From Oryzias latipes (taxonomy: Eukaryota > Chordata > Actinopteri > Beloniformes > Adrianichthyidae), in contig NC_019859.2 of assembly GCF_002234675.1 (NCBI RefSeq), forward strand, positions 8,707,983 through 8,771,982: a DNA stretch of 64,000 nt. Reading direction: 5' to 3'. Below, piece by piece: positions 26,701-41,700 of the stretch (the first letter of the stretch is position 1; each line of letters opens with the position of its first letter). Under the pieces are notes generated by a model. That model saw only the letters and a program-made list of their open reading frames with translations, made no database searches and had not been told where the DNA came from. The position numbers and the translations under genes are program-made.

Positions 26701-29700
26701 GCTGATCGCATCATTTGAGGAATATGTTTTAGAATTATTTTTAGTGGGCCTCTTTTGCAGTTTAAAGAGTACCGATTTAAAAGATTTGGTCATTCAGATA
26801 TTTTTATTCAACAACCCTCCTTAGAAATTCAGGTTTCCTTGTTTTAAGTTTTTGTCTAATAACTAAACTAAACAAAGTGCTACCTGGACCTGAAAACAGA
26901 CAACTGTCTGTAGACTTTAGAAATAAAAAATAAGACCTTTTAGAATGTTTGTGTGTCTTGTGCTTCATGACCAAACTCTTCCTTTTGTATGTGGCATCCA
27001 TTAAACTTTCCTTTGTCTATTTTCTTCCTCAAAATCCTCATCCAGATTACCTGTAACGTTTATGGTCCGGTTAAGATTCAGGTGTGGATTTTCAGGAAAC
27101 ATTGATTTGCACCTCATAAAAACAGAAAGTCAGCAGTACCGTGATGGGTTACGCACACATTCTGACCAACACAGAACCAGCATGGCTGCCATAAGAGGAA
27201 AATACATCCCTCTGCCACTTTATTCAATAACATTATGTGGGAGGTAGTCAAGCATGCATCAGTTTTTTCTGATCCTGAATGTTACAAAGCTTCCAAAAGG
27301 CCTTTATCTAGTGTTACTTTAATTGATTTTTACATCCATCCATCTTTTGAACCCGCTGATTCCCCAAATTAGGATCATCAATTAACATTTTTGGACTGCG
27401 GGAGGAAGCGGGGTGCCCAGAAAAACCCCCCCACACATGCATGGGGAGAACATGCAAACTCCACACAGAAAGCACCCAGCTGGGATTTGAGGGATTTTTA
27501 CAAACAGTTCAAATCAATGATGTTGCTGCTGTGACACCAAACAACAGCCATTTCTCCTGCAGTGTCTTAAATACTGAGCTTTTACTTATCAAGTTGTCCA
27601 TTTTATTCATTTATTCCGTTTTTTTTTTTAACCTTTTAGTGCTGCACGTCTCCTGCATCAACAGAGCATTTTTGTTGTTGTTGTCTGCAGTAAAACAAAT
27701 CTCTGAAGCTCAGACAGTTTCATTTTCTAAACTTTGCAGGTCTGATGATCAGCTGCAGCAGGACAGACTCGTCTTTACAGCAGAAGACTGATCGTGCATC
27801 ACGTGTCCTGTGTGTGTTAGAAGTAACTTTAAACATGGTATGTGGATCAGTTTTTCTCATTTTGTTCATCAAAAACCCAATTTAATGACAGTTCCTTTTA
27901 AATATCTTTCTCCCTACTAACTAAAAGTTAGGAAAAAGAGGTGGTGCTACAAATATAAAGATTATGTATTTTTGGTCTGGATTCTGACTCTACATCAGTG
28001 TTTTTCAACCTTTTCTGAGCCGCGGCACACTTTAAGCTTAAAAAAAATCCCGCGGCACACCAGCATCCAAAAATGAAAAAAAAAAGGAGAAACTCATAGT
28101 CTGTATTGATCTACAGCCCCTCCACAATCTCACATGCATTTTTGTGATAATTATTGCAAAAAAAGCTGGAAGCTGCAGCTGTTTTTCTAAAAGATGCAAT
28201 AAAAGTTAAGTTAGAAGATTTAAAAAAAAGTTTGAAGTGTGTTCGTTGTTTTCAAGACGTTTAACAACAGAACTCCTTTTACGCTGTCACTCTCACAACC
28301 CAATGCATCATGGGAGATGTAGTGCATAAAAACGGCCGGCGGAGATCGCTTTTCGGAGCTTCATGGTTTTGTTCACTTGTTCCACGGTCTGATACCGGAT
28401 TCTGTGGAAAGCTACACCGCTAAAGACGAGCTTTAGCTGGTATTTTTGTTAGAACTGAGCGACTTTACGAGCTAAATCGAGACAAGGAAGTGAAGACTTT
28501 AACCACTTCTGATTGGGCAGACTGATGACATGTGATTAAGCCTTCAAGAATGATTGGTGGAGACAGGTAAAGGGGCGGGACTTTTCCTAAATACAGCCGG
28601 AGCTGCAGCTGAATCGCGCTGCCGTCATTCTTATCAAAATGTCTTTAATAAAATAAAATAAACGCAAAGAAAAAGTATTTTACGATCTTTTATATTCCTA
28701 ACTCCTCGGTGTTTTATCAGGGCCTGTTTGGATGAACACAGAGCTGAAATCCTGGAGATGGGAAATGTTTTTAGATCAGTTATTGAGGGCAATTTCCCAC
28801 GGCACACTAGTGTGCCGCGGCACACTGGTTGAAAAACACTGCTCTACATCATCAGTTAATTCGATTTTTCATTTAATTTTCTCTGAATAGATTAAATGTG
28901 ATTATCACCTGATCCATGAGTGTTCTGGATTTTATTTTAGCATAAGAAACATCTTCACTAAAAAGGAGACATTTATTATTAGGAGCATGACACCAGAGAA
29001 AATCTGCATTTCTTTCTAAGCACATCCAAATCACTTTAACCTGGCATCACAAACGTTCTGAATTCTGAGTTTTTCAGTCACATTTGCTGGGTTTAGCATT
29101 TTCTCCACCATTTCCCTTCTGCACTTAAAAAAAAAAAAGTGGTAAAGTTTTCTTTCTTTGGGACCTGCCAGCCAGCGAGCTCCCAATCGTTTCGTAGTCT
29201 GACATTTCTGCACAAAGCAGCTCAAAATCATATTTTAGGAAATTTAAGGTGTTGTTTTTTCCTAAATCTAATAAATTACTAATAAATTACTCTCAGGCAA
29301 GAACCCAGCAGGTCAGCAACGTCACAGCACTGCAGTTTGACATCCGAGGACAAAGAAAAAAAAAAAAAATAAAAATGGAAAAAAGAAAAAAAGAATCACT
29401 CACATCAAGCTTTGCTCTCTGCTGACAGAAATCTCTGTGACCCCACAGGCCGGGATACTGCCGGCAGATTCGTCTCGGCTCTGCTGGACCCTGACGCTAG
29501 CTGCAAAGTTCTGATCCTGACCCGCCTGCTCCTGTCGGGCTTCACTCAGGGCATCACTGATGAATAAGCCCTCATGGGTGAGGTATGCCAGCTCAGCCTC
29601 CCCCTTTAAGAGCAGGGGATCCTGGGAAACCTCACAGCTGGATGCTGCTGAACTGGCCTCTGCCAGGAGCCGGTTCTTATGGTTTGAGTCCAAAGCCTCC

Positions 29701-32700
29701 AGAACCACATTTCTGATCACATCTGAAGTAGCCTGATGGACAAACATGAAAACAACAGACGGAGCAAAAAGTTTCACAAACGGCTGAAACTTTCAGGTCA
29801 TACATCATATTTTGCTTTGTTTTCAAGAGTTTTAATGCATTGGTGCAGTTAAGGAGATTGTTGTGGTGCGTTCACTGACCTTGATTCTCTGCAGGAAGAG
29901 AAGGAAACAGTCAAAGATGTTTTTCAGCAGTTCGAACCACTGAGGAAACGCCATCAGACGCATCTGGTCGGCTAGCCTGAAAACGGCAAACAACCATTTT
30001 TTCATCAGATCCGTTGGAGGGTCTGACTATCTGAATAAGTTTATTCTGTTCACCAAGACTTTCAGTTTTTCTACACTGCAAACAAATGTTTATGAAAACC
30101 GTCAACATTATCTAACAAGAACTTAAAAGTTTGGTTGAAAAACAGTTTTATGGATGAACAGAAATGTATGAAATTAAACAGCTCCTCGTGAAATCAACTA
30201 AAAACGTTTGAGGGGAAAAACTCCACCTGTGTGAACAAAGACATTTTCCTTCCCTTTTTTTTTTTTTTAATAGTACAGTTCACACTGATGTTGCCTTCAG
30301 GTGAAAAAAAAAAAAAAAAACTTAAGTGCCTTTTTTCTCAAAGAGGATGTGTGTGAAGAAAATGAAGCCCAAAATTGCTTTTCTGAGTAATTCTTTTATT
30401 CAAATGATTGTGAATCAGGACCAGAAGAACAACATGCCGTTTGAAAAAGAGCTTATTTGTGACACATGCTGCTCCGAGCTCTCAGCAACGGGGAGGAGAA
30501 TGGGGGTGGGGTTGCTCCACGCCAACGGTCCCGCCCACAACTGAGATGGGAATTTCTGATGAACTACTGCCACTCTGCAGAAAACATGCTCTGCCAAATG
30601 ACAGTTGTTTTTTTTTATTTGGGCTACAAACGGCATAATCCTTATTAAAAAGACCAATGGAAACACGTTGACTACAGATCAAAAGATGATCGGAGTGGGA
30701 CTTTGACTAAAATAGATCAATTTTAGAACAGAGAGACAGTCGGCGTTCTAAACGTTAGATTTAGTATCGAAAGCATTTGCGCAGCAATTTATTTTGATCA
30801 ATTTTGTTTTATTTCATTTTTTTGAAAACTGACAGGTGTGACTGTTCCATTTTGAAAAGGTAAGGGGATGAGTTGAAAATATGACCATAGGCCTCGCCCA
30901 TTTTCAAACATATGTCAAAGACCAGGCTCACCATTTTGACTGTGAGGGGTTTTTGAAAGCAGATCATAAATGCATGTATTTCTGTTACAAAGGTGGGCCA
31001 CTCCACACTGCTGTGGACAAGAACCTCTTGTTCAACAAGTGGTTACCTGGTGACCTGGCCTGACTCCAAGGTTAGTGTTTAAACCTCGTGGGGTTACCAT
31101 TTAACCAAAGATCAAGCTGTAAAAACTTTAAAAACTGAGGATGCAAGAAATGAATGATTTCCTTTTATTATGTCTGATCTGCTGGAACTTTGAGAAATGG
31201 CAACAAAAGAAAGTATGAGCATAGAATCGTGTTAAAGCTTTGAAAACGTCAGCAGACTGACATGCCAGCATTGATTTGTTTAAATGAGTTTATGATGTGT
31301 AACATTCAACGTTAACAGGATCTAAACTATGAAAAATGCCTTAAAATAACAGAGCCATGACAAGATTATGGCTAAGCACTCATTAGAATAAACTCTGGAT
31401 CAGTCATATCTGTGATAATTCTATTACCGGTACTTGTGTATTTTTCTATTTGAGGAACATTGTGTCTTTGAGATGTCAAGGAGTAAAATATGAGACTTAC
31501 TTAGTAACGACTTCAGTGTCAATTTCTTCAATGTTCACAAGACTGTCTGCCACACACTGCAGAACAGACAGATTTGGTGTCATTTATTGCTCTGAAACCA
31601 ATTCCCATGTGCCGTTTAGCGTCTGCAGGAGCACCTGTGCGACGATGGCTTTAGCAGCAATGATCATCTCTTCACTGTAAATATCCAGAAAGTCCAGCTT
31701 CCTTTGTCGCAACAGACCAAACACCAGCGACTCCAGACGCTCCTAAAACAAACAATCATAAAATGAACCTTAACGACGGCTCAAATGAGGTAATAGGCTT
31801 AAAAAAGGCAGAGAAAAGGTTTCTGATTATTGACAAATTAAAAGTCAAAGTCATTAGGAAACGTACATCGAGATCTCAACCTTTTCTGAAGATCTAAACA
31901 TGTAATAATTCAAATAATGGTACTACATCTCCAGGTCAACAGATGTGTTCTTTGGCAATGAGACTTATCTAAAACCCATCATAAAATTCACACAAATGCT
32001 CTAAATCTTTGATTAGAAAACAGTCCATTACTTCACTTTGTTTGTTTAAATTGTCATGGCAACCAGACACTTTTAGAAAATTACAATTTTTGTAAAAAGT
32101 GGTGATAATAGGGCCATGCTACAAAGCAGCAAACTGTCCAGGATGTACCCTGCCTTCACCCAACAGTAGCTGGGATAGGCAGAAGAAACCCCATATTCCA
32201 TATGGAAAATGGATGAATGGTGAAAATAGCTCCGCCACCTGCGGAGGCCGCCTGGTTTAGACAGATATAAAGGCGCTGCTGCGACACTGGATTTGGATCT
32301 AATAGATGTATCTGTGGACCATTTGAATAAATCAGAATGTGTCATGGTGTTCCACAGGGTTCCAAACTTGGACTTATATAATTCCTCCAAAACATGCAGA
32401 TAACACCCAGCTTTGCATAATAAAACTCACCAATTTAGCTACTTTTAATTACCGGTATGTTCCTATGTAAAATTAAAGCACTCTTGATTTATATATATAA
32501 ACAATCGGAGTGCTTCACAGTCAATCACTTTGATGGATTAAACAATTAATCCCACAAGAAGTTTGATTAATGAAGAAGGAGGTTGGATTTTTCATTTGAT
32601 TTTCATGAACGACACATCTTTGAAGAGTACAGCCAACCTTTTGTGAGACAGCATTTGGTTTGGGGACCTGTGATGAACACAACAGTAACATAAAAGTGGT

Positions 32701-35700
32701 TTCAGTGCCAAGCAAGATTTCCATAGAAAATAGACTACAGCTACTTTTTTTTTTAAACCTATTGTTTTAAATATAGATACATTTAAAATAATTTCAAATG
32801 TATACATTTTATGAAACTACGTGGAAAATGTAACAATTCCCAAAATCTCGTTTTTAACTGATATTTTTCCTTAAAACTGACAACTAAACCTCACAGATCT
32901 GAAGGCAACAGAAAAATTTGGGTCATTTAACATTGAAGTCAGTTTTTAAAGTTTCTGTTTTTTTCTAAATTTAGATTGCAAACATTCTGTATTTAATAAA
33001 AAAAAAATTATTAAATTATTAAAATCAGATTAAGTCTGAATTAGCATGAATGCTATTAAATTTGTTAAATAGGGGCGAAATAAGTACCAAGGTTTCTGGA
33101 TTTTTTCATACAAATGTGTAAAGCGTCACTTAAGTCAAACTGGGGGACCCGTTAAAAAGCTTTCAAGGTGGCATCTTCTTAAGTGAAACTTTTTTTAAAT
33201 TCAGGCTTCAATGGATTAAACTGATGCCTCTATGGCAGAAGATGAAGGGTAAGAGTGGTAAGGGAACACTCAGACCTTCTCCAGGACCTGCTGCTCTTCC
33301 CTCAGACTGCGGCTCAGGTCGCTGCGGGCGTACATGCTGAAGTCCTCCACCATCATTTTATCGATTAGCTTCTCCAGCTCACACAGCTGGGAACCCAGAT
33401 GCCTGAGGAAAAAACACTTGGCGTCAGTGTTTTTCATTCATGAGCTTCTCTTCAACTTCAGTTACCTATCAAATATTGCTTCTGCTTTGTTGAATTTTTT
33501 TCAAAATACAACAAGAATATCTGACAGTTATTGAAAAGCAGACTCTACCTGAAGCTGTGGATGCCCTGCAGCTCCTGCTGCAGCACCTCCTTGGTGGTGG
33601 CGATGAGCTCCAGTGCCCCAACAAACTCTGAGGTGGAGAGCAGCAGCTGCACGGTGGGCTGCGTCTGATGCACTGCGGCCATCAGCTTCAGCTTGTTGTG
33701 CAGCTTGATGCAGTTGTTGCGGGTCAGAGTAGTGCGGAGGGCCTGCAGAGGCCCCTTGCACATGATCCGATCCATGGCAGCGGTTTTGCTCCGAAGGACA
33801 GCCACTGCCTGCTGCGTCTCCTTCAGGCGGTCCTGCAGCTCGTGCTGCGAGGACATGGCGTGGAAAAAAGCATCGGAGCGCAGAGAGATCTGCCGAGCGA
33901 TGCTGACCTCCACGACATCCAGGTAGTGACTCAGCTGGAGGGAAGAGTGGGGGAAGAAAAGTCAAAACAAACTTCCAAAACCATTGGTCTCTTTATATCA
34001 GAATTTTTTAAAAAGCTTAAAAAAGATGTGCTATAGATGTGCTTAGCAAAAAGCTCACCTTCTCCTGCAACAACTTTGAGGAGGCCCCATCTCTGCTGCT
34101 CTTTCCTCCAGCACTGGGAAAGTGTGACCACGGAAGGACGGCGTTAAAAGTTGATGGATCCTCCAGAGCAAAGTTAGGTCTCATAAAAATCTTAAACAAA
34201 TCAAGGAAAACCAGCAAAAACCACATTAGACTTTGCTAATAATTACTGGCAGGAGTCCTTTCCTAAAATTCCGTGAAATCCTCCAAACAAATGATTCTTG
34301 GTCCCAACAAAAACAACATAATTTCATAAGGTATTGACGTTAAAAATCCATGTTAGAGAAAAAAATACCTTTGGGACTTGTTCCAGCTCAGCTCTGGATT
34401 TGTCTGCAAAACAAAAACACTCACAATGAATTATTCGCAGTTTCAAGAAGCAACAAACATTAACATTTTATTTTGAACAACATGTCCAAACACTAAGATT
34501 TCCACATTTGGAAGCCAATTACAGAAACGGCATTTAAGGCAATGTTATACAGTATAATATTGTCTTTAATTACATGTAAGTTATGATGTTTATTATTCAG
34601 ACTTTGCATCGCATCTCTTATGAAAGATATTCCTTTTTTGATTCAAACTAGGATTACGTGGTTGAGGTTTATGCAGTAATCTCAACACGTCTGTGCTTTG
34701 ATTCACAGAACGACAGCCTCTTCCTGTGCTAAATTTAATCTTTAGTTTCAGGTAAAATCGTCTCCTTCGTACTTTTCTCTGTGAATTTATTTAGTAGTTT
34801 CTGTAATATAATCTAGTTGGGGGAGATATATTTTAAAGATGAATAAAAGATGGAACATAATAAAGTAAAATGAAAAGCCCACTCTTAAAACATCTTGAAA
34901 AAATACAATCAAAAACAAACACCTCGCCTAATTTGAAAAATTAATTGAATTATGAACTAGGCTGTTTGAGGACATGTATAAAATAATTTAACCTCTTGAG
35001 ACCTGGCGTCCACATACGAGGACATCAAGTTCTGGGTTTTATTTTCACTTTAGTTCATTCTGATTTCTGTGACTACAAAAAACCAAAAGAGCTTGGGGTC
35101 TAAAGAGGTTAAGATTAAAACTGCGTTTTTGAGTATTTCTTTATTCAAATCTTGATGGATCAGAAGCAGACAACAACCCCTGCTTTGAAAAAGCTCATTT
35201 GTGACGCAGCAACTACAATGGGCAAGCCAAAGTCTACCTGCTCCGCTCCAACTCTAAACGCTTCACTTAGACAAATTAGATCCGCTAACGTCTCGTCTGA
35301 GCTGAATTCTAGCTCAAAACTGTACAACTGCATTGCTCCAATTGCTTTCATTTTTTTGCTACGCTAGTGTTAGCTTAGGGTTGTGAGGGTCTGTAACGCT
35401 AACGGGAAAGAGTGTAAAGAAAGGCATGCCAGAATATCAATGTTGGGGCTACTTCCACACCAACCGTTCTGCCCGGAGGCGAATTTCTAATGAAGTCCTG
35501 TTCTGCCGCAGAAATTATGTCTTAAAAAAAACACATTGGCTTTTTAATTTTACTAAAAACTTCATAATCATTAGTAAAAGACCCCCCCAGGAATGATTAT
35601 ATAATGGAAAAAAATCTAGTTGGAGTGGGAGTAAAAAAAAAAATTAAAAAATGTGTTGCCAGGTAAAAATAGGAAAAAAAAATGACTAAACACTTCATGA

Positions 35701-38700
35701 TTTAAATGATTCTTGAAGAACCTGAGTTTTACAAATCCTGTTAGTGGTTTAACAATTAAAACTGCTTTGAACTGCTTTTAAGTGGCGAGCACAAAAACAA
35801 ATATTTTAAAAACCTATAATAACATTTACAGAGCAAAAATTTGTCATTTTAAGGACATCTAGCATCATGTTCTCCTGTTACTGAATTAATGAGGGCTTCA
35901 GGCTGGTGCAGGCCTGTAGCATTAAATGATTTATTCATACCATGGTTGATACTGGAGATGGAGTCAACGTCGTCTTTGTTGGGGCAGATCGTCTTACAGC
36001 GTTCATGAACTCGTTCCCTCTAAATGTAAACCAACCACACACACAAATCTTTAGACTTCAATATTAATCAAATTTAAGCCTTGTGTTTGTTTTTGGTGGA
36101 ACAAAAAGACACAAAAGCAGAATTTAAGCTCAACAGTGTTATCAATTGAAAGATTTAAAAAAAGTCTGAACACATCCATGGTCAAATGAGAGATTTAAAA
36201 GGAGCAAGAAGCAGAGAAGGAAATGTTTTAAAAAGTCATTAAATATTGTGAGAATGCTGGTCTCATTCTTTTCTATTGTGAAACTTGAATGAGGAAATTA
36301 AACCAACCCTGAAGACAGAAAGTCACATGATTGGAAACTACACAACTAACAGAAACTGAAAGATATTTTATATCAAAGGGAATTCATAGAAGACAAAACA
36401 TCCTGGTTTAATCAGGGTTCTTTTAAAGATTACAAAAATTAAAGCTTCAGATTTTTTTTATTTTGTTTTCTTTAAATCGAAACAAAACAAGATGCAGCTT
36501 GTTTAAAAAAAAGTGTTAAAAGATAAGGTTAAATAACTAACATGGATGAATAAAATCAACAAGACTTGCATTCAGAAACCCATTTGACAGCAAATTAAAC
36601 TGTGGTGAGTTTTTCTAAGTGTGTCTGCTGTGCTGCTCAGAAGAACCAGCACCGCAATATATCCAGTACAGACCAAAGGTTTGGACACATCCTCTCATTC
36701 AAAGAGTTTTCTTTATTTTCATGACTATGAAAATGGTAGAGTCACACTGAAGGCACCAAAACTATGAATTAACATGTGGAATTATATACATAACAAGAAA
36801 GTGTGAAACAACTGAAAATATGTCATATTGTAGGTTCTTCATTGTAGCCACCTTTTGCTTTGATTACTGCTTTGCACACTGTTGGCATTCTCTTGATGAG
36901 CTTCAAGAGGCAATCACATGAAATGTTTTTCACTTCACAAGTGTGCCCTGTCAGGTTTAATAAGTGTGATTTCTTGCCTTATAAATGGGGTTGGGACCAT
37001 CAGTTGTGTTGTGCAGAAGTCAGGTGAATACAGAGCTGATATTCCTACTGAATAGACTGTCAGAATTTGTATTATGGCAAGAAAAAAGCAGCTAAGTACA
37101 GAAAAATGAGGGGCCATCATTACTTTAAGAAATGAAGGTCAGTCGGTCCGAAAAATTGGGAAAAATTTGAAAGTGTCCCCAAGTGCAGTCACAAAGACCA
37201 TCAAGCGACACAAAGAAACTGAATCACATGCGGACCGCCCCAGGAAAGTAAGACCAAGAGTCACCTCTGCTGCGGAGGATAAGTTCATCCGAGTCACCAG
37301 CCTCAGAAATCACAGGTTAACAGCAGCTCAGATTAGAGAGCAGGTCAATGACACACAGAGTTCTAGCAGCAGACACATCTCTACAACAACTGTTAAAGGG
37401 AAACTGTTGGAGTCAGGCCTTCATAGTCAAATATCTGCTAAGAAACCACTGCTAAAGAAAGGCAACAGGCAGAAGAGACTTGTTTGGGCTAAAGAACACA
37501 AGGAATGGACATTAGACCAGTGGAAATCTGTGCTTTGGTCTGATGAGTCCACATTTGAGATTTTTGGTTCCAACCACTGTGTCTTTGTGTGACGCAGAAA
37601 AGGTGAACGGATGGACTCTACATGCCTGGTTCTCACCGTGAAGCAAGGAGGAGGAGGTGTGATGGTGTAGGGGGGCTTTGCTGGTGACACTGTTGAGGAT
37701 TTATTCAAAATTGAAGGCATACAGAGCCAGCATGGCTACCATAGCATCTTGCAGCGGCATGCTATTCCATCCGGTTTGCGTTTAGTTGGACCATCATTTA
37801 TCTTTCAACAGGACAATGACCCCAAACATTCCTCCAGGATGTATAAGGGCTATTTGACCAAGAAGGAGAGTGATGGGGTGCTGCACCAGATGACCTGGCC
37901 TCAGCAGTCACCGGACCTGAACCCAATCGAGCTGGTTTGGGATGAGCTGGACCGCAAAGTGAAGGCAAAAGGGCCAACAAGTGCTAAGCATCTCTGGGAA
38001 CTCCTTCAAGACTGTTGGAAGACCATTTCAGGAGACTACCTCTATAAGCTCATCAAGAGAATCCAAAGAGTGTGCAAAGCAGTAATCAAAGCAAAAAGTG
38101 GCTACTTTGAAAAACCTACAATATGAAATATTTTCAGTTGTTTGACAGTCAGCATTAAGGGGTTAAATCCACCAAGTGGTTCCCGAGCGTGGCTGTGTCT
38201 GCAGCTCACCGCTTCCCCAGGGGATGGGTCAAATGTGAAGAACAAATTTCACACACCTAGGTGTGTGACTGTGATTTAATTTAATTTTGACTCTTTCCCC
38301 AAAGTACCCACCCACCCACATGGACTCTGCCCCTACCCCATGTACTCTGGCCTTCCCCAATGTAATCTGCTCCCCGTGAAGTCATCTACCATTTTCTGAT
38401 TCAGCTTACAGAGATGCAAAGATGTTACCTGGGTCATCTCCTGTAGGTAAGGCCCAAACTGTTCTCTGGTGATGATGGGGAGGTAGAAGGAGGGCATCAC
38501 CTCAGTCTCTGTGAAGTCCAGCCCCCAAGTTTTGGTGAAAAAGTCGGATTCCCGTTTGGCAAGCCGCGGGTCGTTCAGAGCAGCAGGGAGGTTCACCTTC
38601 GAGCTGTACACAGTCCACCGGTCGTGCTCCTCCACCACAGAGGGGCCGTTACACAGGCTCCGCCCCTCACCTTACACAAAGACAAAAATGTTTTTGTTTG

Positions 38701-41700
38701 GATCAGAAGATGGTGATCAGCCTCCACTGTAATTGTTTAAGCCTGATAAGCATGTGACAGTGTCACATTACACTGATGTTGTACAAAACGTAGTTCGAGA
38801 GAAATTCTTAAGACAAGGTACCGTCATGAATTTATGTTTTGTATATTAAATGTATGAATGTCCTCCTGCCATGGAAAAAGTGGTTGCCTGTTTTTTATTT
38901 TAACATAAATTATTCTTTAAAAGAAAAAGAACTAAAACAAAATTAATGGGGAAACTTCATTAAGAGACTAGACAAGGCGGTGGTGACGAGACAGCGGCAC
39001 TTCCTCGGAAAAGCCAGTGAGGGGTGTGGCGCGAGGATTTCCCCATTCACACCTACTGGCCGCGAATAACAGTTCCATAGGGGGATTTGTTTGGAGTGAG
39101 CTCAGTGATTTTTTCGGACGCTGAGTGCTTTGACGGAAAAAGGAAGAAACCCACCGGGGCCGGGTCGTCAAAAGTGGAAGCATTACCGGGAGGTGCGATT
39201 CCCACAGCATGAGACCTGCTTTGTGATCAAGAGCAGGAGGGTTTGCTGCGAAATGTGACGCCAGAGATCCCGGATTCAACTCTGGTGAGATCGAACCATT
39301 TTCTTTTAGTTACTGGTATACCAGAGCACAGCGATTGCTTTAGGGATGTTCCTTTTTTTGACTCTCCTCATTATTTTTGGAATAACTTTCTGAGTTCGGA
39401 GAGTGGTATTGAACTCTCTTAGACTGAATTAAGACTGGGCACGCTTCATCTAAAATGTTTGCTCTCGAACTGACCAATGATCATTTTGTTTGAACTCTCT
39501 AATTTAAGTGAAGGTATGGAATGATGCAAGGGTCGTATCTGAAAATTTCTGTTGTGTTTACCTGCAAATTGTTTCTCTACATTAAGACACTCTTTATTGT
39601 TTAATCTCTTTTCGTGTATTTATTCTTTAGTAACAGGACTGGTTATCCAAGTGAATTGTTAAAAGCTCTGGCAATTTTCTTGTCTTAAATATTTTCTAAA
39701 AACCAACACTTCTGTAAGCTCACCTGGCAAGATTGTCAATAAAAAAAACCCACAACTGTTTACCGTTTGGTCAACGGTAAACAGTTTAAAAAAAGTTTTT
39801 AAAAAAAGAGAGAATTTTCTGCCAAAGAAGTCCTGGTTGAGGGCTTGTTGTTGCGTTGCTAAAGAACATTGTTGTACGAGTTGGATTTTTTTTAGAAAAA
39901 ACCCACAGAACGGGAATTTTAGCTGAAAATAAAACTAACAAGTTTCACACTGTTTGTTGCCTCAAACAATGTACAACATTTAAAAGTCTATTGAGCTACA
40001 TTTTTAAGTGGAACTAATTTATCCTTTAGTGAACTGTGTCTATAAAGACTCTCATTCATCCAGGTTGATTCCATCATAGTAGTAGGTTTAGGGGCTGTCA
40101 TCTGGACTTAGTTTTTAAAGTTAGAAGCGTTTTTCACCTCTTATCCAAAAGCAGGGCTTCAGACTGCGACCAAATGGTCGCATTTTGGGACCCAAATTTG
40201 AGAGTGTGCGTCTGAATTTTACATCAAGTCGCACATGTGCTACCAGTAAATTTGCCTCCCCCACCCTCCGTATTTTTTTATACATTAAACGTGGAGGAGG
40301 AACGTCAATGATCAATGAAATGATCGATGAGACGTGAGCGCATACGCATGCAAACACACACACACACTCGCACACATACTCATGAGACGCGAGCACACAC
40401 TCGGGGGAGGGGCCTAGAGATAATCGAGCGCGCGTAAACATCTGTGGGAATATCATCACAAGCCGATTGGGCGTGCGTCTGAGCTATGAGCAAGCGAACT
40501 ATTGATTCGCTCTTCCGACCGGCGGCTAGTGTACACCTTTTCATTGTCGTGCGCGGAGCTGACAAAGCAACCAATCACAGTGGGGTAAATGACTCTTGGG
40601 GGCGTGACATTGACCGGGCTTGAAAGCAGGAGAACATTTAAGGCAGGACACCTGACAGCCCCCTCCCCGGACCACATTAAGGAGTTCCTTAATTTCCTTT
40701 TTAGAACGTATCTATTCGATCGTAATTTTCTAAATACATGCAGTCCGTGCTGAACTTTTCTCTGGGCCGCACGGAGCCGGAGGAGTGTTACGGCTATGGT
40801 GCCGGTTTGGCGCGCGGCGGCACGGCTGTCACTGCAGCACACTGCTCCCGCGGGAGATGGTCAGCTGAGGAGACACACCTACATGCGTGACAGCTAACGG
40901 AGCTTGAACATTGAACATGTGCGAGCAACAACAAGATTTAGTCTTAGACGCACTTAAAACACGTGGGGAAAATGCAACGATAGACGTGTTTGAGGTGAAC
41001 CAGCACCGCGCCTGGATCGTTAGCGAGACCAGTATGACCTTAGTATGATCTGTGTTATTATATATTTTACATTGATTTGAATGTTTTGTAATGTATGTAG
41101 CCTTTTTTAATCAATTGGTATTTTAAACTATTTTAATTGATCACCCAACTACAAAAACCCATCAGGACACATGTCCCATAATGCATTGTTTTGTAGTCAT
41201 TAGGGCCGCTTTTCAGTCAGCACATTACTAAATTTCCAGCTGTGTTCACGTAGGTTGGGGCCTTGCTCCCGCCCCTTTTCTCGTGATATTTTTGTGATGA
41301 TTGACAGGTGATGTTGGAGCAAAAAGATACGTCACACACCAGGTGATCTGCTCAGCGTTTCCTCCACCTGGGTGATCTCAAACACGCTTATTGTGCATCT
41401 TGGCTGCACTTATTTGATGTTACCAACATAAATTTCAATCAGTTTTGGAGCTTTTCTCAAGCACTTTTTTTTTTCATTCTGAATGTATGGTATTTTTTTT
41501 ACTATTTGTACTGTCATGACAGCGATGGTGCTGTCAGTTTACCTTGTTGCATCACTGTATTATTAGTAATACAGTGGAAATTAGTAGATTTGGTTAGCAT
41601 GTTGATTTACGGTATGTGCCCCTAAATTTTCTGGTTGTGCCCCTAAAATTTTCATTTAGGGGCCACAGTGCTCCTAGTGAAAAAAGTTAGTCTGGAGCCC

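Larger units (their letters stand above)
26535..29403. other. vps54 intron of 2.9 kb, mobile elements only
   Basis: Contains an L2-like LINE piece (27331-27500), the 846-bp hAT element (27996-28841) and AT-rich unique sequence. No exon-like segment between the flanking coding exons was recognised. Confidence 0.6.

Noticed and set aside
33528-33965. 145-codon minus-strand frame
   Set aside because: Out-of-frame shadow of vps54 exon 33549-33934.
38968-39279. 103-codon minus-strand open frame in a GC-rich patch
   Set aside because: No recognisable domain, inside a vps54 intron, and explained by GC-rich composition that lowers stop frequency.
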